Part shown: positions 45,693 to 55,953 of the stretch, in pieces
How positions within the stretch are numbered: the stretch's first letter is position 1
Layout of the letters: the number at the start of each line of letters is the position of its first letter
From: Protea cynaroides
Lineage: Eukaryota; Streptophyta; Magnoliopsida; Proteales; Proteaceae
DNA: 64,000 bases
Direction of reading: 5' to 3'
Assembly: GCA_028583415.1 (NCBI GenBank)
Contig: CM053266.1
Location: 6,581,217 to 6,645,216, forward strand
The notes under the pieces: generated by a model
What the model was told of the DNA's origin: nothing
Database searches by the model: none
Seen by the model: only the letters and a program-made list of their open reading frames with translations
Program-made: the position numbers and the translations under genes

Positions 45693-46956
45693 TCAAGAAG
45701 CTGGAGGTAATGGGGGAGGCGGTGCCTCACGGTCTCTATCATAGTCCTCAGTGTAGACTCTAGTCAACCAAGCTATCTGAGTCTGGGTCGTCTGGAGACT
45801 AGCTGTGAGATCAGCCACCCGCTGGTCAGTCACACGTTGAGCATCCCTAAGCTCTCCCATCCTCAAGTCAGACATACGGCCTTTCGTATCTTGTGTAATA
45901 TCCTCATCATGTCATCAGATGGAGAATACGAAGGACCAACTGCATGCGAAGGACCAGCTGAAGAAGACGGACCAGCTCCAGAAGCATGAGTAGGTGATGG
46001 AGGAGGTATGGCATCTACATCCTTGTATACCCGGTCGTCATCATCACCATGAACTCCTGCTCCAGCGGCTGCTGCTGCTGCTGCCTCAGCGTCATCCATT
46101 TCCACTCGAGTGCGAGGGTGCACCATCGCGTTCCTCTCCTCATCACTGACCTGGGCATCTCGCATGTCCATCTTGCAAATAGCCTCCCAATCTAGAGGCA
46201 ATAAGAAGAATTTCTCCTGAATCTTCTCAACCAATAAATCAACCCCCAGGCGGGTAAGCAAGGTAGTGATCATGCATCCATAAGGAAGGTTGCCAGTGTG
46301 ACTAGGAAACGTGGCACTGATCATCGTACGCATAATGGTGTAGGGAAGGCAGACGGGCTGCCTAGTGCATATGTAGTACAGCAGGTACTCGGTCAACTGG
46401 GAGACCCTCTCGTAGTGTCTACTCTGCAGTATCAGATATGCTGAATGATCTGGCAGTATACCCGTGGATCTGAACGCAGATAACTCGCTTTCATCTGCCA
46501 GCGATCAGGTCTGATGAGCTGGCTATCAATCTCAGCCTTCATCTGTAGAGAAAAGAACTGGGGCTCTCCAGGGGCACAGAATACCAAGGGGCCATCATAG
46601 GAAATTCCCAACAAGTCGGCCAACTGCCGATAATCAAAGGAAACATTAACCCCCTTGACGTAACTGGTGATCCGAAGCTCACCACCCCTCTCAACATCAT
46701 TATAATCTACCACCACCTGGAGATTACAGTAGAATTGGCATACCAAGTCAGGACGGGTACACGCGTCATAGGTGATGATGGGAAGCCAGCCCATATCACC
46801 AAAGGCCCCCTCCACAATGAACAAGGCTAAGCTAGCCAAGTCCACTTTGCGGCCGCCCTCTACCTTCTTGCGAGCATAGTGGGCATACTGTGCCTCGGCT
46901 TCATTGGAACGGAAGCAAAGACGGTCGCGAACTCTGGGTACCTTGGTACGAGCCAT
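45693..46956 (-). pseudogene. T3 antisense gene, plant-transposon-like protein
   Basis: ATG at 46956-46954 (MARTKVPRVRD), end at TGA 45695-45693 (PPAS). Two frame breaks: a one-base deletion near 46437 and an indel near 45870. The core shows SYVKGVNVSFDYRQLADLLGIS and the acidic YKDVDAIPPPSPTHA region. Clearly the orthologue of the T1 and T2 genes, with many substitutions, so the gene is older than the split of the two subfamilies. Confidence 0.78.
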
Positions 46957-46961
46957 AGTAT

Positions 46962-47403
46962 CTGCAAATAAGAAAGAGAAACAAATAATGGATTAGTAGA
47001 GAGTAAAAACCCATAACTTCGACATAATAAAGTCGTAAATTGGTCAAAAGCCTCACTTTTCAACCATATGCGTGGGCAGGAGGACTTACATAGATCCTAG
47101 ACTATCCTGTGAGACTCATACCGTCAAAATTTTCAACTAATTAGATTGAATTGCAAGGAATTTCAAGAAAATCAAAATCTCGACAAAATTTGGGCAAAAA
47201 GTGTAAATTTCAAGTTTCTCGATAACCAACCGATGAAACTCAAATATTTTTGAGGGCTTTTGTTCCTCGAGTCACCAAAAACAAAAGCCCCCAATAAAAA
47301 TCAAATCTTTACGGTTGGAAAAAGTTTACTTTGAAAAATACGAGATAAACGAGCAAAAACCTAGGTAAAGAAACCTAAAAACATGAAAAGGTAGAAGACA
47401 TAC
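46962..47403 (-). other. 5'-UTR intron of T3 antisense gene
   Basis: CTCTACAG/GTATGTC to TTCTTATTTGCAG on the minus strand, 442 nt. The hairpin arms (GGGCTTTTGTT and AACAAAAGCCC) pair perfectly here. Confidence 0.7.
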
Positions 47404-47574
47404 CTGTAGAGGAGGTGTAGACGACGAAACAAGGAGTGCAAACCACCAACGGATCGGAGTTTTTATTGTAGCAACTCAGAGGGATGAGTGGAGTCAAAGC
47501 GGAGAAGAAAGAATGGGAAATGGACTTTGAATCAAAACTTAGAAATCAGATTTTTAGTTTGGGGATCGGAAAAT

Positions 47575-47765
47575 TCGATTAAAACAATCGACCCCCGCAT
47601 CGACCCTCGGCTCTCGGGAATCTGACAGAGAACCAGGGGTCGCACCCTGGGTCGGACATCCTCCGACCCCCCATCGACCCCCGGCTCTCGGGAAGAATGG
47701 GTGATTTCCCAGGGTCACAGACTGAGGGTCGGACACCCATTGACCCCCACCATCGACCTTGCAGT
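47575..47765 (-). promoter_or_regulatory. GGGTCGA-type motif array upstream of T3 antisense gene
   Basis: Direct and inverted copies (ATCGACCCCC, AGGGTCGG, TCCGACCCCC), with CTCTCGGGAA modules between, in the divergent region 47575-47765 before gag. Confidence 0.58.
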
Positions 47766-47906
47766 GAAAACACAGCATTTTCGACAGAATGATCTGAAAA
47801 ATTTAAAATTTGCATTTGTTAGTGGTTTTAAAATATGAGAATGAAGTATTTAAGGATTGTCTCTCGTGTTCAATGATTTCAGGCAATCCTACTATCAAAT
47901 TAATTA

Positions 47907-49171
47907 ATGGCGGGACGCACAGTAACCAGACAGAGCCGTAACTCTATTCCACCACCACCACCTGTGGGGGAAGATAACCAGACAAAACCAGGAAGACAAG
48001 GGAACATGAACACGGCACCGTTCATCATAAATGGGCGGACAAATCCTACCAATCTGCCAGCTCCACCTACAGACTTGGCTACGGTCATAATGAACTTGGC
48101 ACAACAGCTGCAACAAATGCAATAGGCACAAGCTACTATACAAGCTTCCATAGGCATAACTCCTCCAGCTGCACAGACACCTCCATTGCCAGCAGGACAG
48201 GCAAGCACAGCACCAGGGGGGAGTAACATAGCACCCCACAACTCAGACTCCTATCATGCAGGTTCATGTACAAAATCCTGAGATAGCTCAAGGTGGATAT
48301 CAATACCAACCACCTATGTATGAAGCGTATGTCCCGCAGCCACTAGACCACTCCAGACTGGTGGAGCATTTTCTGAAACTGAAGCCCAGAGAGTTTAATG
48401 GCAAGCCAGTAGATCCTTAATGGCCGGCACACTGGGTTGACGAAATGGAAAGAAATTTTATGATGATGACACTAAATGAAGAAGAAAAAGTGTTGTGCGC
48501 CACCTTTATGCTGAAAGGAGATGCACACCATTTGTGGAGGTCTACCAGGATGTATTTACTTACAAAGCACGCCCAACTGACTTGGGATATTTATAAAGAG
48601 GCGTTCTTTGAGAAGTACTCTCCGAGAAGTTTCAGAGATTCTATGGAAAGAGAGTTCCTGAGTTTATATCAGGGGCAGATGACCATGGATGCGTATCAAC
48701 AGCGTTATGAAGAGTTGTTCTTCTTCGCACCCACTAGTATGCAAGAGGAAAACACAAAGACCCGAAGGTTCATCATGGGACTTAGGGGAAGCATCCACGA
48801 TCATGTTCTGGGACATGAAAAGAAAATCTATAATGAAGCAGCACAAATTGCTCGAGTTATAGAATCAAGCCAGAAGGAGAGTTATTTCATGCAAAACATA
48901 GGTATAAAAAGGCCAGCTGAAAATTCTTATAACGGAGGGAATAACAAGACATTCAAACCCTTCCGTGCTCAAGGCTTTACCGCTGCAACCAAGACTACTC
49001 CCGTGGCTCAACAGCAACAGAATCCAATTACTGAAGGGATAAAATATTTTAACTGCAACTAAGTGGGACATATAGCAAGGGAATGTCCTAAGCACAAGAA
49101 ACAGCTCCATCAAGGACGAGTTTACGCGGTTACATCTGAGGATGCTACCGCATCGCCTGATGTGGTCACAG
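47907..49171 (+). pseudogene. gag: T3 gag
   Basis: ATG 47907 (MAGRTVTRQSRN). TAG at 48123-48125 after LAQQLQQMQ, then a frameshift before 48445. The capsid core WRSTRMYLLTKHAQLTWDIY and YQQRYEELFFFAP is in 48445-49062. A TAA in the zinc knuckle (49060-49062; the first Cys is also Tyr) ends the open frame, and homology continues to the junction at 49171. Confidence 0.87.
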
Positions 49172-49242
49172 GTATGACTTACATTTTTAGTTAGTTGTAT
49201 TACATTGTATGATTATGTAGACTAAACCAAGACAAATCACAG
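49172..49242 (+). other. T3 gag-pol junction segment, intron-like
   Basis: 71 bases, GTATGAC to AATCACAG, one longer than in T1 and T2. Direct repeat TCACAGGTAT at both edges. Removal joins DVVTG to IVPING in frame. Confidence 0.45.
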
Positions 49243-50360
49243 GTATTGTACCTATTAATGGCATTCCCACCAGAGTACTCTTTGATTCAGGAGCTACTCA
49301 TTCCTTTATATCTGTGACGTTTAGAAAGAAGTTAAATCTACCCCTTAAATCCTTAGACTACAAACTACTTGTACGATCACCTATGGGATTAGAAGTGGAG
49401 TTAGAAAAAGGTTATGGACCATGTCCAGTTCTTATTGGTGAAAAGACCTTGGATGCGACCTTGATCCAACTTGAGATGGCAAACTTTGGCGTCATTTTGG
49501 GAATGGATTGGTTAGTTCGGCATTCTGCAAACTTATTGTGTGCCGAAAAGAAACTGACATTTATAGACAAGGAAGGAGCAAAGTTCAATTTTTTGGGAAC
49601 CAAACTTCCCCATAAACGAAAGCTCATACTGTCGGCTCTAAAGGCTAAGAAGTGCCTTGAGAAAGGAGCAGTCGGATATTTAGTATCTGTGGTTGACTTT
49701 ACCAAGGAAGCACCACGAATGGAAGATATTGATGTCGTGCGTGATTTTCCAGACGTATTTCCTAAAGAACTACCAGGATTACCACCCGACCGAGCTACAG
49801 AGTTTGTTATAGATCTTATACCTGGAGCCACACCAGTATCGAAGGCACCTTATAGAATGGTTCCTACTGAACTGAAGGAATTGAAAGTACAACTACAAGA
49901 ACTGATGGACAAGGGTTACATTCGCCCTAGCATATCACCATGGGGAGCGCCAGTATTATTCGTGAAGAAGAAGGACGGTAGCGTTCGATTGTGTATAGAC
50001 TACGGAGAACTGAATAAACTGACCATCAAGAATTGGTATCCATTGCCTCGGATCGATGACCTGTCCGATCAGTTGCAATGCGCCAAAGTGTTCTCCAAGA
50101 TTGATCTTCGATCAGGCTACCATCAGTTGAAGATTAAGGATGGTGATATTCCCAAGACAACAATCAGGACCAGATATGGACATTATGAATTTTTGGTCAT
50201 GTCTTTCAGATTGACGAACGCACCAGCAACCTTTATGGAACTTATGAACCGGGATTTCCACGACATGTTGGATACGTCGGTTATTGTATTCATTGATGAT
50301 ATATTAGTCTACTCCAAGGACAAGGAAACGCATGTTAAGAATCTAAACGCCGCTCTGTAG
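49243..50360 (+). pseudogene. T3 protease and reverse transcriptase
   Basis: Protease with FDSGATHSF (from 49281) and VILGMDWLVRH. RT from about 49800 with SISPWGAPVLFVKKKDGS, DLRSGYHQLKI and FIDD (near 50290). Some conserved residues are changed (FRLTNAPATF instead of FGLTN). It ends at TAG 50358-50360, a former Gln codon; the same frame continues. Confidence 0.9.
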
Positions 50361-51065
50361 CGACTACGGAAGGAAAAGCTCTACGCCAAATTTACAAAGT
50401 GTGAGTTTGGGCTAAAGAAAGTTACATTTCTAGGCCATGTAGTATCCGCTGAAGGAATCAAAGTGGATCCTAGCAAGATCGAGACAATTATAAAGTGGGA
50501 AGCACCGAAGAGCGTTGCAGAAATTAGAAGTTTTCTGGGTCTAGCTAGATATTATCGACGATTTGTAGAAGACTATTCCTGAATTGTCATACCTCTTACC
50601 AGTTTGACTAAGAAGGGAGAGAAGTGTGTTTGGACGGACAAATGCGAGAAGAGTTTTCAAACCTTGAAGGCTAGATTGATATCAGCTCCAATCATGACCA
50701 TCCCGATTCTAGGACAACCATTTATCTTGTACACCGATGCATCAGGACTGGAATTAGGATGTGTACTCATGCAAGGAGAACAAGTAATTGCTTATGCCTC
50801 AAGACAACTGAAGACACATGAGAATAACTATTCTACACATGATTTGGAACTAGCGGCAGTAGTACATGTTGTCAAAATATGGAGACATTATCTGTACGGG
50901 GAGAAGTTTCAGATTAAATCCGACCATAAAAGTCTTACTTATCTATTTAATCAGAAGGAGTTGAATATGAGACAAAGAAGATGGTTGGAACTATTGAAAG
51001 ACTATGATTGTGATATCCAGTATCATCTAGGGAAAGCTAATGTAGTAGCCGATGCGTTGAGTTGA
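50361..51065 (+). pseudogene. T3 RT thumb and RNase H
   Basis: FLGLARYYRRFVEDYS then TGA 50579-50581. RNase H runs 50604-51065 with LYTDASGLELGCVL, ELAAVVHVVKIWRHYL, SDHKSLTYLF and VVADALS. Ends at TGA 51063-51065, where the others have Arg. Confidence 0.88.
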
Positions 51066-52733
51066 AAGGCAATGATAAAATCTCAAGGAGAGGTTAGCAC
51101 AACTGCCGCAATGTGTACTAATAGAATGGTATTCAAGCACGGTAATGAGCAGTTTGTGATAAATGCACCAGATGGATCAGCCAACCAAAGGTTTATTCAT
51201 CGGTTTTCAAATATGTTCACCGCATTGAAGATTATACCGGATATAGTTGATGAAGTAAAGACAGCTATCAAATCAGACCCTTACCTAAGAACGGTACAAG
51301 AGGACATCGAAAAAGGTAGGACTAACCCTGAGTTCACCTTGGATGAAGGAAAAGTACTGAAGTACATAGGAAGAATATGTGTACCCAAAACAGAAAGCTT
51401 GGACATTAGACACCGATTGATGAAAGAAGCTCATACCACCATCTATTCGATACATCCTGAAAGTACAAAAATATATCATGATCTAAAGAAATTATATTGG
51501 TGGAGAGGAATGAAAGCAGATGTAGCTAAGTTTGTGTCTCAATGCCTAAATTGTCAGAAAGTAAAGGATGAACGACAAAGACCGGACGGACTGTTACAAC
51601 CATTACCAGAACCAGCATGGAAATGGGACTGCATTACTATGGACTTCATCACGGGATTACCATTGACTCCTCGAGTAGTTGACGCAGTTTGGGTGATTGT
51701 AGACCGCCTGACTAAAACAGCTCGCTTTATACCTATACCACCTCAGTATACACTAGAGAGGTTAGCTAAGCTGTATGTGGATAACATTGTACAATTACAC
51801 GGTGTACCTGAAAGCATTGTGTCCGATAGAGATCCACGATTTACTTCAAAGTTGTGGGAAGGATTGCAAAAGGCTATGGGTACAACATTGAAGTTTAATA
51901 CTGCATTCCATCTACAAACAAATGGACAGTCAGAGCGTACAATTCAGATTCTAGAAGATATGCTTTGAGCATGTGTAATTGATTTTAAAGGATCATGGGA
52001 TGAAAAGTTACCACTGATTGAGTTTGCTTATAATAATAGCTATTAGGCTACAATACAGATGTCACCCTATGAAGCACTGTATGGCAGAAAGTGTCGAACT
52101 CTTTTGTTTTGGAATGAAGTTGGGGAACGTAGTATTGTTGGACCGGAATTTGTTAAAGAGACTTGTCGAGTGGTCAACATTATCAAAAAAAGAGTGAGAA
52201 CAGCTCAAAATCGTCAGAAGAAATATGCAGATACTCGACGCCGAGACCTTGAATTTGTCGTGGGTGATAAAGTATTCTTAAAAGTATCGCCTATGCGAGC
52301 ATTGAAACGGTTCGAACAGAAAGGGAAATTAAGTCCGAGGTATGTCGGGCCATATGAAATTCTAGCTAAGCGTGGGAAAGTGACTTACCAGTTAGCACTA
52401 CCACCATCTATGTCAAGTGTGCATGACGTATTTCATATATCCTTATTGAAGAAGTATGTCAAGGATTCAACGCACATTCTGACAGTAGATCTACCTAATT
52501 TGACTGAAGATTTGACATTTGAAGTAGCACCAACTGAAATCACTAGTCGAAAGTTTCAACGACTACGCAACTGTGATATCTATTATGTCAAGGTCACCTG
52601 GAGAACTAAAGATATGGAAGAAATTACATGGGAAGAAGAGAATGCTATGCAAAAGCAATACCCTCATTTATTTAACTCGAAAGGTTTGTACAATTTCGAG
52701 GATGAAATTTTTAAAAGTAGGGGGAAGTTGTAA
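51066..52733 (+). pseudogene. T3 integrase with chromodomain
   Basis: HHCC zinc finger (CLNCQKVK near 51543), core residues VDRLTKTARF, VSDRDPRF and TNGQSERTI, then TGA 51966-51968 and TAG 52044-52046. Continues with SPRYVGPYEIL and a chromodomain (RKFQRLRN, VTWRTKDMEEITWEEE). The final TAA (52731-52733) uses bases of the LTR start TGTAAG. Confidence 0.9.
52716..52728 (+). other. T3 polypurine tract
   Basis: AGTAGGGGGAAGT directly before the 3' LTR. Confidence 0.85.
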
Positions 52734-53866
52734 GACCCGTATCGAACTAACCCGATCTTACCACCTTGAACCAGGTCTACCCATCATGGTCGAGCCAAAT
52801 GGATCAAGTGTGTGAGGGAGATCACGATCTCAGTTATTAAACTGACCCAAAAACATTAAAAATAGGGGGAGGGTCGCATACCCAGCAAGATAGGGTCGGA
52901 CCCCCCAGTATAAAAATCAGACCCTGAGTTTTTAATCGGGGGTCGAACATTTTAGAACCAGGGGTCGACGGGATCTCCGACCCCCTCATCGACCCCCAGT
53001 CTGTCGACAAAAACCGTGATTTGGAAACTTTCCAAATTTCAATGGGATTCTTTCCTAATCTCAATGGGAATTATTTTTGGAGTTTCTACTCTATAAATAG
53101 GACGTCCCTAGGCCTCTTTCACTCCTTTTAGAACCCTAATTGGATTGAGAGAAAGAGAAGAGAAGGAGAAGAGAAAGAGAAGAAAAGAAAAGTGGAGAAG
53201 AAGATCAAAGAGAAGGCTTCAGAGAGACAAGCCTAATTCTCAAGTATGGGTACTATCTCCATGTAATTCTACAAACCCTAGAATGGATAGTGAAGAGGGA
53301 ATGATCTAGGAGAAACACAAATCATCCATCCATGGTTAGATTTTCATGAAAAACCATGGGGGAAATCATAAAAACCATATAGGTGAATGAACTATAGTTC
53401 TAGACCATAGAACATGTGTGGAATGGATTGTAGAAGCAAGCCATAGGACCCCAAACAGGAAGGAATGGACTGAAGGATGAAAATTTGACGAAACCCACAG
53501 GGGGTCGCACGGGGGGCGATGGCCAATCAACCCTACCAAACCCTAACAATCGACCCCCAGTGTTCGGGAAGTCCAGACAGTGGGTGGTCGCACCCAGGGT
53601 CGATGGAAGGCATCGACCCCCAGTTAACAGCATGCTCTTTTAAAATCAGAATTAATTCTAATTAAATTCTATCGACTTGATTAGGTCTTCTAGTGATATA
53701 ATATCAATATATAGTTGATTCTTAAAGCTTGAAAGAGGACCTATGATCAAGTCAAGGTGAGGGAACAATACCTAAACTAATTGGTTAATAATAAACTGTT
53801 TTACTCTTGAGTCCAATGCCATGATTGATTTTATGCGTGTATGATTGTTATGTGCATTCAACATGC

Positions 53867-54082
53867 CATCCAATATTTCTATTATTACTGTTCATGCATA
53901 TTTAATTATTGTTTATAACATGATGATGATGATGATGATAGGAATAGGCATGTGGATGTATGTGTGTGGTTGGTCATCCAATATTTTTATTATTACTGTT
54001 CATGCGTATTTAATTATTGTTTATAACATGATGATGATGATGATGATAGGAATAGGCATGTGGATGTATGTGTGTGGTTGGT
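53867..54082 (+). repeat. 108-bp tandem duplication in T3 3' LTR
   Basis: Copies 53867-53974 and 53975-54082, each with the (ATG)n run and GGAATAGGCATGTGGATG. The 5' LTR has one copy, so the duplication is younger than the insertion. Confidence 0.93.
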
Positions 54083-54708
54083 GTGCTTAATGCGAGCGAG
54101 TATTAGGGGGAGGTGTCATAGGCGGGGCCTCAGCACTCTAGTTTTATCTCTAACTCAAGTCTTGTCCACTAACTTCGTCGTATTGCCATTACCTTAGCAG
54201 AACTATAGTATGAGGGGAAGTGGTCTCGGACCGTGTAGTCTCTGACTCTACCAGGGGGCTTTAGCCCTATCTTTATGGACGTAATGAGGGATGCTGGGGT
54301 GAGGCCTTGGATACACTGATTGGCATTAGGATTGGTTAGTTGCGAGCCCAGTTTGCAAGCCCTCGCCAGCAGGGGCTTACGTGTTGGTATGGGCAACGGG
54401 TACAGCAATAAACGTGACCTTTGCATGTACATTATGCATGGTGGGTGCATGTGGGTCGACAATAAACGTAACATTTGGGCGGCTTCACACACTCGTGTAT
54501 AGAGGTGCGGCGTCAATAAACGTGATCTTTGGCCACATATCCTTTCTATAGCACATTGTAAAATTATTTACCAGACCAAAGATATGAATTGAATGCATGC
54601 ATATGTTTGTTGCATTGTTTTGTTTGCTCACTGAGCCATGATGTGTGCTCACCCTCTCGACGTCGAATATTTTTAGTTGATGATGCAGGTACTACAGTTG
54701 AAGATTAT

Positions 54709-54810
54709 TTGAATGCTCCGGTGTATGCACGTATTCCTGCAATGGAAGCTGAAGACTTGGAGGATACGCATGACCCCTCATGCGAGTGCAACTCATGCGT
54801 ATTCTATTAG
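54709..54810 (+). CDS. LTR-embedded microprotein frame, T3 3' LTR
   Basis: Same frame as in the 5' LTR, with TTG at codon 1. In-frame ATG at codon 12 (54742) and TAG 54808-54810. Unspliced, the frame is open upstream to 54589. Confidence 0.5.
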   Translation: MNAPVYARIPAMEAEDLEDTHDPSCECNSCVFY

Positions 54811-55094
54811 AATTTTATTTGAATTTATAAAAGGATGTAATTGATATTTTATTTTTTTATGCCTCAGTTGATACAACAATAACTTGATATTTTAATTATG
54901 ATTATTACATTTAGAGTTCTCAGTTCATTTACTATAAGACTTCCGCTATTGTGTATTTATTCTGATTATGGTTATGGATGTGCATGATTTTATTTTTAAT
55001 GGATACTGCCTATTAGAGATCCTGGTTGAACCGTTTGTTTATAGCGGTTCATCACACCGTTCTGAATGGTGCAGAATTGGGGTGTGACAATTAT

Positions 55095-55953
55095 CCCAGA
55101 TACAAGTATCTAATCACAATGAAAAGAGAAGAAAGTACAAGTATAAAGAAAAAAAGAAAAGTGATGTGCATAAGTCAAAGGAATGGTACAGTCCACACCT
55201 CGAATAGTTACCATATGTACATGTGATGTCAAAAGGAAATGAACAAAAAATAGATAGTAGGATCAAGGCTCTATATGTTGAGGTCCAATTGACAATTGGG
55301 GGTGCCTAAGATGAAAGTGCATCCTGTGGGGGAAATGGCTGAGATCCGCTCTGAGCAACAGGCACTGGAGCTACATCCTTCAGGGTTAATGATGGAGGAA
55401 TGTCCGATGGGGTAACTGATGAAGGGGCTGATGTAGGAGTGGGCCTATGTCTGATATAGTGATGCAAGTGGCCTACAATGACCATAGCATCATGAATATA
55501 GCCTACGTGAGTCTCCACCTCCCCTAACTAAGTCTCCATGGTACGTAGCCGAGTCTCCACCTCTCCCAATCGGGTCTCTATAGTCCCTACCCAGCTCTCT
55601 TTGGTCTCCACCAGTCTCTCTAATCTCGTCTGACCATCAGTAAGCTTCTACAGCTTAGTCTGCATGAGCTAGAGTATGTCAAGCACCTGACCCAGGTCAG
55701 TAGATTGTCTCAAAGTTTAGGCAATTGCAAATGGCTTAGAAGAACAAATAACTGGGGGTATCTCTCTAGTGCTAGCAGTTGGTGGCATATCTTTAGTGTG
55801 GGTAGCTATGTCTACATCCATGTGGTCACCACCCTCACCATCCTTACTGTCTCCAATGCCCACCTCGCTGTTGTCATCGCTGTCATCAGACTCATCCTTC
55901 AACTCATCACTAGTGGATGGCAGGGGTACCTCATCCACTCTCCTGATACCATG
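55095..55953 (-). pseudogene. Element C antisense gene, 3' part
   Basis: C-terminal acidic part of the antisense gene: a Ser/Asp-rich frame 55938-55717 (DESDDSDDNSE, HMDVDIATHTKD), then decayed sequence, and 55518-55306 with a Pro/Ser-rich end and TAG at 55308-55306. The HMDVD block parallels MYMDVD of T1-T3. Sequence 55095-55305 is AT-rich leader. Cut by S2; the right end carries CCATG. Confidence 0.6.

Larger units (their letters stand above)
43129..55089 (+). mobile_element. Tekay chromovirus T3, complete, nested in element C
   Basis: LTRs 43129-45404 (2276 bp) and 52729-55089 (2361 bp), interior 45405-52728, duplications ATTAT at 43124-43128 and 55090-55094. Sense gag-pol is on the plus strand, the antisense gene on the minus strand. 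Pol is one unshifted frame broken only by stops. A related but distinct subfamily from T1/T2. Confidence 0.96.
52729..55089 (+). repeat. T3 3' LTR
   Basis: Partner of 43129-45404, but 85 bp longer mainly through a 108-bp tandem duplication. TATA box at 53091-53100. Confidence 0.95.

Noticed and set aside
47900..48241. Two overlapping minus-strand frames rich in Gly, Cys and Trp
   Set aside because: Shadows of the proline/glutamine-rich start of T3 gag.
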